Shown here: positions 41,100-49,597 of the stretch, in pieces
Numbering within the stretch: position 1 is the stretch's first letter
Layout of the letters: the number at the start of each line of letters is the position of its first letter
Assembly: GCF_021245735.1 (NCBI RefSeq)
Contig: NZ_JAJISB010000010.1
Span: 62,001 to 126,000 of the forward strand
Direction of reading: 5' to 3'
Length of the DNA stretch: 64,000 nt
From: Brevibacillus daliensis
Lineage (GTDB): Bacteria > Bacillota > Bacilli > Brevibacillales > Brevibacillaceae
Translations under genes and position numbers: made by a program
Notes under the pieces: generated by a model
The model's database searches: none
Told to the model about the DNA's origin: nothing
The model's input: the letters and a program-made list of their open reading frames with translations, nothing else

Positions 41100-42038
41100 A
41101 TGAATAAATCAGAAAGATTAAATGACATGATAAGATACTTAAACAGTCGAGAGTTCTTTAATTTAAATGACCTAATGAATAAATACAATATTTCAAAAAG
41201 TACAGCTCTACGTGATATTCGTTCATTAGAACAATTAGGTATGCCTATTTTTTCGGAACATGGCAGACATGGACGATATGGCATCTTAAAAAATAGATTG
41301 TTATCCCCCATTACTTTTACGATTGATGAAGTGTATGCTCTGTACTTTGCAATGTTGACGTTAGAATCTTATCAATCAACACCATTTCATTTAAGTGTTA
41401 CTAAGCTAAATGAAAAGTTTGAAAACTGTCTTTCTAAAAAACAAATAGAGCAGATTCACAAAATGAAAAAAGTCCTACAGTTTGAAATATATCAGCATCA
41501 AAATGTTAGTCGTTTTTTAGATAAAATTCTAAAAAGCATTCTTAATGAGAGCAACTGTAAGATTCAATTTGTAAAAAATAATCAGACAAAAAGTTACCAT
41601 GTTCAATTTTTCAAAATTTCCGCTAAGTTTGGTCAATGGTATGCTACAGGAATAGAGTTAAATACGAATAAATATAGAGTTTTCAGATGCGATAGAATAA
41701 CCTTTATAGAAGAAGAGGAAATCAAATCTCACTTTTCTATAGATGAACTCGTTAGTCGTTCATTAGAAATTTATCAATCTGAGAAGAGTATTGACTTTGA
41801 AGTAGAGATTTTCGAACAAGCAAAGGATCTTTATTATAAAGAACATTATCCTTCTATGAAAATAGAAAATGGTAATAGAACAGTTATTAAAGGATTCTAT
41901 AATCAAGGAGAAGAAGATTTTATAGCTGATTATTTTATAAGATATGGTAATTATGTTATATCAGTGAAGCCTGAATCATTAAAACAAATTATCCAAGATA
42001 GAGTAGAGAATCTCTTAAATCACTATCAAAAATTATAA
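41100..42038 (+). CDS. HTH/WYL-domain transcriptional regulator
   Basis: A 312-residue regulator: N-terminal DeoR-like winged helix (SERLNDMIRYLNSREFFNLN, KYNISKSTALRDIRSLEQLG) and C-terminal WYL-type ligand domain (KFGQWYATGIELNTNKYRVF-R) . ATG at 41100 has GAGGAG 8 nt upstream; the ATG at 41085 has none. Resembles YobV-like proteins that act as local repressors or activators. Likely target: the divergent VOC gene. Confidence 0.88.
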   Translation: MNKSERLNDMIRYLNSREFFNLNDLMNKYNISKSTALRDIRSLEQLGMPIFSEHGRHGRYGILKNRLLSPITFTIDEVYALYFAMLTLESYQSTPFHLSVTKLNEKFENCLSKKQIEQIHKMKKVLQFEIYQHQNVSRFLDKILKSILNESNCKIQFVKNNQTKSYHVQFFKISAKFGQWYATGIELNTNKYRVFRCDRITFIEEEEIKSHFSIDELVSRSLEIYQSEKSIDFEVEIFEQAKDLYYKEHYPSMKIENGNRTVIKGFYNQGEEDFIADYFIRYGNYVISVKPESLKQIIQDRVENLLNHYQKL

Positions 42039-42658
42039 ATCAGCATGCAGATCACAATACTGTAGTGTATGCCGATGACTTATTGTACTGTGTGATTTGA
42101 TAGCTTTTGTAATTCCTATAGCATCGAGATTAAGAGGTAGTCTTTTATAAACTATCCGTCCTTTCGATTTTTGTAAGTTGATAAAATCGAAAGAACATGG
42201 TGGAGAACGGCAACCTGTACTACTTGTTGCAGACCTACAAAATAGAATGGTGTAAAACGAATTGCAGAAAATTAAAATAAAAAAGACACCTAAAGGGGAA
42301 ATTCCCCGAAAGATGTCAAATAAAAAACGGGCACACTTGGCACCCATTAAATTATGTAATTTTTTGTAATTATGTTGGATGAAAACTTCTGCTGCTATAT
42401 CCAGTCGTCACAGTATAGTGGCGACCCCTCCATCAGCCGAGTACAGATTTTTTTGCACATAAAAGACCCTCCAATCGCATGACTACCATTGGAAGTCCCT
42501 TAAAAGCGCGCATTTAGTTACCTACCAATACCTTTGCAGGTTTGGCAGTAAATCTTATAACTTATATAACTATTGGCCAATACCATATCAAAATATAGAT
42601 ATTGTGATTACTTTGCAATTGCTTTCATGCTCCTAATACTCGATTCCACACTAAGCGA
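42039..42658. other. 620 bp non-coding region of decayed sequence
   Basis: No gene recognised. It contains a perfect short hairpin (GGGGAAATTCCCC, 42294-42306) and scraps of open frame. With the EamA and LysR fragments that follow it appears to be degenerate accessory DNA. Confidence 0.4.
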
Positions 42659-42757
42659 TTATTCGGTGGATTTAGGTTTTCCTCCTAATTGTAAGGCAGT
42701 TAACCCCCCAATTACTAGCAGAACGCCCCCCATCTGTAAGAGTGTCAATCCCTCGTC
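42659..42757 (-). pseudogene. C-terminal remnant of an EamA/DMT transporter
   Basis: The last 32 codons of a minus-strand frame read DEGLTLLQMGGVLLVIGGLT then ALQLGGKPKSTE-stop, the closing helix of an EamA family exporter. Everything before it is gone; it meets the LysR fragment within three bases. Confidence 0.6.
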
Positions 42758-42759
42758 TT

Positions 42760-43323
42760 GTGGAAACGATGACCTGTGGAAATTTTATGAATCTTATTGC
42801 TACTTATCAATCACAATATGAACAAGTAGTGCTTAGTTTAGAAACTGGTAATCCTTTAGAATTAATGGAAAAAACGAAAAATTTTGAATTAGATGCTGCC
42901 TTTGTTACTGGTTTACCAGCTTCGGATAATTTTGTTGTGGATCATTTGTTTACGGATGAAATTGTTTTATTATCAGGTAAGACAATAGATGCATCAAATT
43001 TCATGCAGCAAAGGTGGGCAGTTTCTCCACGTGGCTGTCCTTTCAGAAAGATATTAGAGCAGTGGTTAATAGATAAAGGGAAAACTCTCCACCATTTTAT
43101 TGAAATTAGTTCCTTAGAAACACTTTTGAGCAGTGTAAAAGCCGGATTAACATCCACTATTTTACCTAAATCAGTATTAAAAGGTTCATATGAAGATTTA
43201 CATGTTTACCCTATCCCCGAGCGGTATAGATTTATTGAAACAGTCATTATAAGAAGAAAAGAAAAATACGTGAATTATGCTTACAAAGCTTTTGCAGATT
43301 TAGTAAAAAAGGAAGGCTTATAA
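42760..43323 (+). pseudogene. LysR regulator lacking its DNA-binding domain
   Basis: From 42760 the frame gives VETMTCGNFMNLIATYQSQY, ELMEKTKNFELDAAFVTG and SSLETLLSSVKAGLTSTILP, the effector-binding domain of a LysR protein, running to its normal end at 43323. The N-terminal ~90 residues with the helix-turn-helix are missing, and there is no ribosome site at an ATG. It cannot bind DNA. Confidence 0.7.
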
Positions 43324-43829
43324 ATTATGATATATTTTTCAATTACAGCCTTCCTAATTGCAGATACTAATAGAAAATAATCTTTCTTTACAGTAATAAC
43401 ATGTGGAAAACAAAAACAGCTATCAGAAACTCAAGATAATATTGGCAAGCAGAGCAAGGTGGTACACACCTTACGAAGTTAGAAGTTGCGTACCGTTTTG
43501 ATGTATTATAGATTCCTAAGTCGGCAACATTACTACATTTGTCCAAACAAATGAAAAAAGCTCGATGCGCAAGGCATACGAGCTTCTTCCCCCATTGTTG
43601 GAAAATTATTACGGCTTCAAGTTTTTACTAATGCTTCGTGATCTACTGATTGTGGATGCTTCTCCAGCCACCCTTTTTTAATCATAAAATTATTCATGTT
43701 TCCTATCCGATAATCTGAAAATTTCAGGCTGTCGAGGTTGGTAACTGATAATAAACATATAAAGCCCTGAAAATTTGCAGAGGATTTTCAGGGCTTTGTT
43801 TATATTAATAATTACGTTTTTAAAATGAG
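43324..43829. other. 506 bp gap with two hairpins
   Basis: AAGCTCG/CGAGCTT (43558-43586) and AAAGCCCTGAAAAT with its exact complement (43761-43797). The second is a good bidirectional terminator for the Rrf2 gene. No gene recognised. Confidence 0.5.
43761..43797. terminator. terminator of the Rrf2 gene
   Basis: 14 bp perfect stem with an 9 nt loop, 33 bp beyond the Rrf2 stop. Confidence 0.75.
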
Positions 43830-44336
43830 TTAGTTTGAGTTTTTTCTTATAAAGTATTCTCGGCTATCTGTCCGTAATTTTTCAGGTAAGACGTGATTAA
43901 GTTCATCATTTAACCATGCAAGGGTCTTATTACGAAGAAACTCACGCATATATTCTTCTGCCTCAAGCATAGTTAAGTTAATCATACAAGAAGAATTGGT
44001 GGAAGTACAGGAAGAGCATTCTTTATCTAAATACATAAGATTATTTTTCAATACATTTTTACATTGAAAAATAGGTTTTACTCCTTCAACTGCTTCTATT
44101 ACATCCCAAAAAGAGATTTCTTCGGGGGACTTAGCTAATTTATAACCACCCTTTACACCAGGTGTAGAACTCACGATACCAGCCTTTGATAATTTACCAA
44201 AAACTTTTGAGAGATATGTCTCTGAAAGCCCTTGAAATTCTGAAAGGTCTTTTATTCCTATACTTTCCTCTTCGGGTACATCTATTAAATAAACAAGGCT
44301 ATGCAACGCATATTCAACCATAACACTATACTGCAT
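43830..44336 (-). CDS. Rrf2 family transcriptional regulator
   Basis: A 168-residue regulator: QYSVMVEYALHSLVYLI start, winged helix with GLSETYLSKVFGKLSKAGIV and the wing GVKGGYKLAKSPEEIS. After the helix are cysteines FQC and ECSSCTSTNSSC (C-x2-C-x6-C), a spacing that could hold an iron-sulfur cluster or sense thiol stress, though not the exact IscR/NsrR pattern. Divergent from an FMN azoreductase gene 216 bp away, with repeated sequence blocks between them that suggest it controls that gene. Confidence 0.88.
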   Translation of the reverse strand: MQYSVMVEYALHSLVYLIDVPEEESIGIKDLSEFQGLSETYLSKVFGKLSKAGIVSSTPGVKGGYKLAKSPEEISFWDVIEAVEGVKPIFQCKNVLKNNLMYLDKECSSCTSTNSSCMINLTMLEAEEYMREFLRNKTLAWLNDELNHVLPEKLRTDSREYFIRKNSN

Positions 44337-44430
44337 ATAGACTCACCTGCTTTCATTATAAAAAGGCTATCAAAACAATTATTATAAGCATTAAATGTTT
44401 TTTTGTAAATTACAAAAAACTAACTTTAGA

Positions 44431-44481
44431 ATATTGTCTATAGAATTTGACAAAAGGCTATGAAACCTTTATATTGTCTAT
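44431..44481. promoter_or_regulatory. direct repeats around the azoreductase promoter
   Basis: ATATTGTCTAT occurs at 44431-44441 and again at 44471-44481, exactly 40 bp apart, on both sides of the promoter; AAAAGGCTAT-AAA also occurs twice (44361 and 44452). They are candidate Rrf2 sites. Confidence 0.5.
44447..44475 (+). promoter_or_regulatory. sigma-A promoter of azoR
   Basis: TTGACA (44447-44452), 17 bp, TATATT (44470-44475), about 78 bp before the start codon. Confidence 0.8.
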
Positions 44482-44552
44482 TATATCAATCGATGATTAA
44501 TCTTGTCGACAATTAAGATTAAATAAATTAAATTTAAAGGAGAAAACATCCA

Positions 44553-45194
44553 ATGAGCAAACTACTTGTCATTAATGCACATCCAGAAGTCGATTCCACC
44601 TCTTCAGCTAGTCTAAATGTATTTAATTACTTTATGAAAATTTATAAGGAGAAGCATTCTAATGATGAAGTCATTGAACAAATTAACTTGCACGAGGTTG
44701 TAGTACCTACGTTAGATCAAACTTTTTTAAGTGCATGGGGAAAATTAAGAACAGGTCAAGAACTAACAAGTCAAGAACAAGAAGTAACAGTGCGTATGAA
44801 TGAAATATTAAAACAATTTAAAAGTGCAAACAAGTATGTAATTGTTTATCCGGTGCATAACTTTAATGTGCCATCAAAGTTAAAGGATTATATGGATAAT
44901 ATTATGATTCCTAGGGAAACCTTTAAATATACAGAAACGGGATCAGTTGGTCTTCTTAAAGATGGAAGAAGTATGCTTGTGATACAAGGAAGTGGGGCAA
45001 TCTATACCAATAATGACTGGTATACCGAAATTGAATATTCGCATAAATACTTGAAGTCGATGTTCAATTTTTTTGGTATTGAAGATTATCAAATTCTTCG
45101 AGTGCAAGGTACTGATATACTGGACAGAGATGAAGTATTACAAAAAGCATATAAAGAAGCTGAAGAAGCCGCTTCAAAATTAGCAGTGAAATAA
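44553..45194 (+). CDS. azoR: FMN-dependent NADH-azoreductase
   Basis: A 213-residue flavodoxin-fold enzyme reducing quinones and azo compounds with NADH. KLLVINAHPEVDSTSSAS starts the FMN phosphate loop; YPVHNFNVPSKLKDYMDNIM is the flavin ring block (usual form PMxNFxxPxxLKxYxD); VIQGSGAIYT precedes the dimer contact. GGAGAA precedes the ATG. It is divergent from an Rrf2 regulator, as thiol/quinone-responsive azoreductases often are. Terminator follows. Confidence 0.92.
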   Translation: MSKLLVINAHPEVDSTSSASLNVFNYFMKIYKEKHSNDEVIEQINLHEVVVPTLDQTFLSAWGKLRTGQELTSQEQEVTVRMNEILKQFKSANKYVIVYPVHNFNVPSKLKDYMDNIMIPRETFKYTETGSVGLLKDGRSMLVIQGSGAIYTNNDWYTEIEYSHKYLKSMFNFFGIEDYQILRVQGTDILDRDEVLQKAYKEAEEAASKLAVK

Positions 45195-45221
45195 GCTAAC
45201 GGAAAATTTAGTTTAACAACA

Positions 45222-45272
45222 AAAGCCGATAATTCTTTCTTAAAAAGAATATCGGCTTTCATTTTTTATACA
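45222..45272 (+). terminator. terminator of azoR
   Basis: Stem AAAGCCGATA-TTCTTT with complement, then C-ATTTTTT. Confidence 0.8.
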
Positions 45273-45599
45273 TCCTTATACAGTTTCATTTTTTGAAAAT
45301 AGGGTTTTCTCGACAGTCTGAAAATTTCTGATTGTTTTTTGACGATATACACGCCATAGGCTTTAATGCATTAAATCACGAAACCTCGAACACATAACCC
45401 GTAGACAAAAACACTCCACTTTGTATAATCAGGAACATAAGTTCGAAATCACATCAACAATTGATATTGAAGTTATTGAAATGAACAAAAATAAAGTAGT
45501 ATATATTCCGGTGGCATAAAAAGGACTGGAACAAAATGGTGAAAACTCATTACAACATCAACAGGATGTCTGTCTTACGCTTGCCAAAAGTAAATTCGG

Positions 45600-45930
45600 T
45601 GAATCCGTCAACAGCAAGAGGTTCACTTATTTACCAACACCGCTTTCTGTGCTGACTGTGGGCGTGGAATGCACTTCAAAAAGAACAGCAAAGGTTATGT
45701 GTGCGGTAACTATAACAAACCTGGGAAAAACGGAAGAAACGGAAGAAAGAAATGCATTGACCATCGTTCGTGAAGTTGACCTGATCAATACTATCTTGGA
45801 AGACTTTCGGACACTTTCCTACAATCTCAGCAATGAAAAGGTCTCTAAAAAACTTGAAAATGAGTTTAAAAAAAATAAGCCTTCGAGTTGAAAAGCAAAT
45901 CGCTTCACTTGAAGGCGAGATCAGTGAGGA
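45600..45930 (+). pseudogene. remnant of a large serine recombinase
   Basis: In one frame: VHLFTNTAFCADCGRGMHFK then KNSKGYVCGNYNKPGKN, the zinc-ribbon region (C-x2-C ... C) of large serine recombinases. A frameshift near 45760 moves the reading to REVDLINTILEDFRTLSYNL, the following coiled-coil part, and later stops break it again. The catalytic N-terminal domain is absent. It marks a former integrated element. Confidence 0.65.
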
Positions 45931-46028
45931 CACTCGCATCAACAGGAGTGGCTACTCGTAGCTTCATATCTATCTATCCCCCTCCCTTATCTCAATCGTG
46001 TCGGGAGAGCCTTGATATGATGCTTGTC

Positions 46029-46577
46029 TTATAAACTGACTTTGGTCCAATCTTTTTTCAACATAGAATACATTCCTAAATCAACAAACTGACCATGCTC
46101 CCATTCATATTCTCTTAGTAATCCGTCCTGTTGAAATCCATTGCTTAATAATGTCTTTTGACATCCTATATTTCTAGGATCGACTAGAGCCTCAATTCGG
46201 TTATATTCCTGATCCTGAAAGCCAGCATTTAACGTCACCTTGATACATTCCCTCATGATGCCTTTGTTCCAATAAGCCTTATTTAGCTTAAAACCGATTT
46301 CTACTCTGCGATGTTTGACATTTAGATGGAATAGACCGATATCTCCTATATATTGATTCGTGTTGATATCTGCAATTACCCACCTAAATCCCGTACCTTC
46401 TGTCGAAAGATTCTTAAACCAATTAATCTCCTCTATAGCTTCATCCATGGAATGATACGCTCCCGTACCATAATATCTCATAACTTCTTCATCCTGAGTT
46501 AATTGAAAGAGTTCTGCTGCATCTTCAGTTTTTGCTTGACGAAGACGAATGAGATGGTTTTCATAAATGGTTGACAT
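46029..46577 (-). CDS. GNAT acetyltransferase, RimJ/RimL-like
   Basis: A 182-residue protein-acetyltransferase-like enzyme: NHLIRLRQAKTEDAAELFQL start, WVIADINTNQYIGDIGLF, acetyl-CoA loop NKAYWNKGIMRECIKVTLNA and NRIEALVDPRNIGCQKTLLS with NGFQQDGLLREY. These are the RimJ/RimL (Acetyltransf_3) marks, acting on N-termini of ribosomal proteins or on small molecules. AAGGAG precedes the ATG. Single gene. Confidence 0.88.
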   Translation of the reverse strand: MSTIYENHLIRLRQAKTEDAAELFQLTQDEEVMRYYGTGAYHSMDEAIEEINWFKNLSTEGTGFRWVIADINTNQYIGDIGLFHLNVKHRRVEIGFKLNKAYWNKGIMRECIKVTLNAGFQDQEYNRIEALVDPRNIGCQKTLLSNGFQQDGLLREYEWEHGQFVDLGMYSMLKKDWTKVSL

Positions 46578-46766
46578 ATGATTTTCTCCTTAAAATTGAA
46601 TGATCTCTATAGCATAAATTTACTGTCTAACTATTACTCGTCATATTTCCAAGTCTCCATCTGACTGCTTCAATCAACAGTTTGTGGGAATTAATAAGTT
46701 TGCTCCATCTAGGATTTAAGACTGAACATAACAAATGAAATCGTTCAATACGCTCTGTAATGGAAC

Positions 46767-46980
46767 TCATCCTTGTACGGTTGCAATATGAACTTTAGTT
46801 GCTACTTCTGGAGTCATATCATCTAATAACTTCACATCATATATATCTGCAAAAGATAATCCTTCTATCTTAGTATCTATTAATGCATCTTCTGTTTGTT
46901 TACCGAGTGAATTACGGTCAACTAGAAAAAGAATACGTCGACACTTTTTCGTTTTAATCAGACTATACCAAGGGTTTTCG
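46767..46980 (-). pseudogene. fragment of a type I restriction endonuclease HsdR gene
   Basis: About 70 codons read RRILFLVDRNSLGKQTEDAL, IEGLSFADIYDVKLLDD and TPEVATKVHIATVQG, which is the helicase motif Ia-II region of HsdR (R subunit) proteins. It stops at TGA where the family continues with M-V. Neither the upstream Walker A part nor hsdS/hsdM is present, so it is a scrap of a lost restriction system. Confidence 0.7.
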
Positions 46981-47000
46981 CTATCTATTTCACTGTAATC

Positions 47001-47022
47001 AACACAACACTCTCCACATGTG
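47001..47022. repeat. rlmCD-tail-like repeat, copy F
   Basis: AACACAACACTCTCCACATG; minus strand reads T-H-V-E-S-V-V-L-I-T-V-K-stop. It abuts the HsdR fragment. Confidence 0.55.
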
Positions 47023-47062
47023 TCGTATGCTTATTTTTGACAAAATGGAATGGGGCAATTTA

Positions 47063-47199
47063 AGCCCCCATTGCTCGAACATACGGATCGTAATGCCACG
47101 GAAGCAGCGCTTGATGTCGGTTTTCAAAACTACAATCATTTTGCGGCACAATTCCGCAAATTATATCATACTAATTTGCTTACAGAGATGACCCTATAA
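47063..47199 (+). pseudogene. C-terminal fragment of an AraC-type regulator
   Basis: Reads LLEHTDRNATEAALDVGFQN then YNHFAAQFRKLYHTNLLTEM: the second helix-turn-helix of AraC/XylS proteins (A-x-x-V-G-F ... Y-F-x-x-x-F-R-K-x-x-G/H). The stop overlaps the end of the MocR gene on the other strand. Nothing upstream belongs to it. Confidence 0.6.
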
Positions 47200-48624
47200 G
47201 ATCAACTCCGCAAGACGATGAATCCCCTGCTCAATCGATGCTTCATCTACTTTTGCAAAACCCAACACCCATCCCTTTCGTTTGCTTTCCAAACAATAGG
47301 GTCCAAGAGGGTACACTCGTATTCCCTTTTGAAGGGCTAACTTTGTCACGGTTTCTTCGTCGTATGACTCTTCAGCTTCAAGTAACATATGCAATCCCGT
47401 TTCTACTCCACTTAGTGTGAAACGCTCCCCTAAACCGCTAGCCATAATAGCCTTTGTCATGGCTTCGTGTCTTCGTCTGTACACATTTCTGACTCTTCTC
47501 ATATGGCGCATAAAATGCCCATTCTTGATGAAGTGAGTTAGTGTTAGCTGATCCATAATCGGAAGATGACGGTAAGTCAGCTCCTGTACCCTGGCTAGTT
47601 GAGCAATTGCCTCGACAGAGCCAACGATTGCCGAAATACGAATGCCTGGAGCAATCATTTTAGAAAAACTCATGAGGTACAAGGTATTATTAGGTTCCTG
47701 GCTAATCAGTGTTGGAAGCGGCTCCCCACGATATCGAAATTCACTATCATAATCGTCCTCAATGATCCAAAATTGTTCTTGAACGGCCTTATGTAGCAAT
47801 TGTTGCCTTCGCGGCTCCGACATAACGCCCCCTGTCGCGCACTGGTGCGAAGGGGTCACAAAGATCAGTTTGGATTGTGGATGAATACGCTCAACCACAA
47901 GACCATACTCATCAACGGGAACGGGCACCACATTCATACGCCGATATTTCATCGACATCCAGGCAGCTGGAAAACCGGGATCTTCTACAGAGACAGTGTC
48001 CCCATCAGATAAAAGCGATTGTGCGATTAAGTCAATGCTATGCTGAGCTCCTGAAGTCAACAGAATCTGATTTGTTTGGATATGGATTCCTCGTTCTAGT
48101 GATAAATAACGCTGAATTTGCTCACGTAATGGTGTGAAACCATAGGGATTACCGTAAGCCCAGCTTGATAAATCCATTGCAGCGGATGCGTGGAGAAACG
48201 ATTGTCGCCAGTTCTTTTGAAATTGGCCATCCAAATAAGGTTCATGGGGACTAAAATCAATATCCACTTCTCGATGTTCTTTGCCTCTGAACCAGTCATG
48301 TAATTGATCGACCGCCGAGTTCAACAAGGGAAGTGAGGGGGGGATGGGGCCATATGTTATTATTTCCTTCGTTGAACCAGTGACTTGATTCCATTTACTA
48401 ACTCGCGTTCCTCCTCGGCGAGATGTAACCGTATAGCCACGACTTAGCAATTCCTCATAGACGATCTGTATCGTTGAGCGAGAGACACCTACCAGGTGAG
48501 CAAGTTCGCGGGAAGGAATCAGCAATTCTCCTGGGGGCCAGATTCCGCTTGTAATATTATGAATCGCTTGATCAAGCAATTGCTTCCAGATCGGTCTGTT
48601 ATCATTCCGGTTTACTTTCAACAT
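47194..48624 (-). CDS. MocR/PdxR-like regulator (GntR HTH fused to aminotransferase)
   Basis: A 476-residue chimeric regulator: GntR winged helix (PIWKQLLDQAIHNITSGIWP, SRELAHLVGVSRSTIQIVYE) and a fold-type I aminotransferase domain that binds PLP; the Schiff-base Lys is in LYLMSFSKMIAPGIRIS and the PLP Asp in IIEDDYDSEFRY. MocR proteins sense PLP or an amino compound through this domain. ATG at 48624 is 5 nt after GGGGGTG. Divergent from a flavin/PNPOx-type protein gene, its probable target; the palindrome at 48653-48672 lies between. Confidence 0.92.
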   Translation of the reverse strand: MLKVNRNDNRPIWKQLLDQAIHNITSGIWPPGELLIPSRELAHLVGVSRSTIQIVYEELLSRGYTVTSRRGGTRVSKWNQVTGSTKEIITYGPIPPSLPLLNSAVDQLHDWFRGKEHREVDIDFSPHEPYLDGQFQKNWRQSFLHASAAMDLSSWAYGNPYGFTPLREQIQRYLSLERGIHIQTNQILLTSGAQHSIDLIAQSLLSDGDTVSVEDPGFPAAWMSMKYRRMNVVPVPVDEYGLVVERIHPQSKLIFVTPSHQCATGGVMSEPRRQQLLHKAVQEQFWIIEDDYDSEFRYRGEPLPTLISQEPNNTLYLMSFSKMIAPGIRISAIVGSVEAIAQLARVQELTYRHLPIMDQLTLTHFIKNGHFMRHMRRVRNVYRRRHEAMTKAIMASGLGERFTLSGVETGLHMLLEAEESYDEETVTKLALQKGIRVYPLGPYCLESKRKGWVLGFAKVDEASIEQGIHRLAELIL

Positions 48625-48652
48625 CGTGCACACCCCCAAATAGAAGCTCAAA

Positions 48653-48672
48653 CCATAAAATATTAATTATGG
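48653..48672. promoter_or_regulatory. candidate MocR operator
   Basis: CCATAA-N8-TTATGG 29 bp upstream of the MocR start. Position fits an autorepressor site. Confidence 0.45.
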
Positions 48673-48821
48673 ATTGCTTATAACCGTTTTCTTTGGATGT
48701 TTATGAACACTCCATTCACTGCTATACTACCGTAATAACGCTGAGATTTGCAATATGGTCGTTGCCGCACTCTAGTAGAGTATCGGAGTTAAGACACTTC
48801 GAGTGGGGGGATTAATATCTT

Positions 48822-49394
48822 ATGAGTGAAAGAAGTGATTTTGAAATGGATTCGGTTCGTTACAAGATCCGGGAATGCCAGGATCAAGAGAAAATCGAAA
48901 GTTTCCTTCACCAAGCGAGAATTGGGTATCTTGGGTTGGTTGATGGGAACCTGCCCTATGTTGTACCGCTTAATTATGTATGGACTGAAGGGAAGCTCTA
49001 TTTTCACGGAGCTGGAGATGGAAGACGTAATCAGGTCATGAGTGAAAATCCAGAAGTATGTTTTACGGTATGTGAGGAATACGGAACCATCACAGATCCG
49101 GTACCTGCCAAAACGGATACGGCTTATATGAGCGTAATGATATTTGGACAAGCAGAGCCGATCACAGATTTGGATGAAGCCACCCATGTGCTTCAGGAAA
49201 TGATCAATAAATATGTGCCCGGCTATTATAACCGTCCCTTGCCCAAGCAGCATGTGGACAAGTATAGGTCGGCTGTATTTGGCGGGCCGGTTCAAGTGTA
49301 CCGAGTAATTCCGTACCATGTGACGGCAAAAGAAAGTCCTATTGAAGCAGAAAAAATGTATAGAACGGGCATGAATTGCGGACGAGAAATTTAA
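48822..49394 (+). CDS. pyridoxamine 5'-phosphate oxidase-related flavin-binding protein
   Basis: A 190-residue split-barrel flavoprotein of the NimA/PNPOx_like group: IESFLHQARIGYLGLVDGNL, PYVVPLNYVWTEGKLYFHGA and the FMN-binding GDGRRNQVM with EVCFTVCEEYG. Such proteins act as FMN reductases or drug-modifying oxidoreductases. GGGGGG lies about 11 nt before the ATG. Divergent partner of the MocR gene. Confidence 0.87.
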   Translation: MSERSDFEMDSVRYKIRECQDQEKIESFLHQARIGYLGLVDGNLPYVVPLNYVWTEGKLYFHGAGDGRRNQVMSENPEVCFTVCEEYGTITDPVPAKTDTAYMSVMIFGQAEPITDLDEATHVLQEMINKYVPGYYNRPLPKQHVDKYRSAVFGGPVQVYRVIPYHVTAKESPIEAEKMYRTGMNCGREI

Positions 49395-49546
49395 CGACAA
49401 GATACCGTTACTCGGCTTACCTAGCCACGCCGAAAGAGCATCCGAAATGTGGTGACTGTGCTCCAATCGTATGATATGGCAGCCATAGGTGCATAGGTGG
49501 GAAGTATTTGATGCTTACTTATATGTAAATTAATAAAAGCAATAAA

Positions 49547-49590
49547 GGGAGCAAGACAAAAGCTATGCTTTTATCCTGCTCCCTCTTTTT
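49547..49590. terminator. bidirectional terminator after the PTS operon
   Basis: GGGAGCA-GA-AAAAGC pairs with GCTTTT-TC-TGCTCCC, flanked by T-runs on both strands. Confidence 0.88.
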
Positions 49591-49597
49591 TATCAAT

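Larger units (their letters stand above)
45195..46028. other. region with azoR terminator and recombinase remnant
   Basis: AAAGCCGAT (45222-45230) and ATCGGCTTT (45251-45259) with following TTTTTT terminate azoR. From about 45600 a broken serine recombinase occupies the rest. 45270-45600 shows no readable gene. Confidence 0.55.
46578..47062. other. region of fragmentary genes left of the MocR gene
   Basis: Contains a minus-strand open scrap (ERFHLLCSVLNPRWSKLI) of unknown origin around 46640-46760, the HsdR remnant and rlmCD-tail copy F (47001-47022). Confidence 0.45.

Noticed and set aside
42573-42821. 82-codon plus-strand frame
   Set aside because: It is the antisense of the EamA tail, with proline/cysteine-rich nonsense.
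45649-45891. 80-codon frame as an independent gene
   Set aside because: Its second half is the frameshifted continuation of the serine recombinase remnant and its first half is out of frame.
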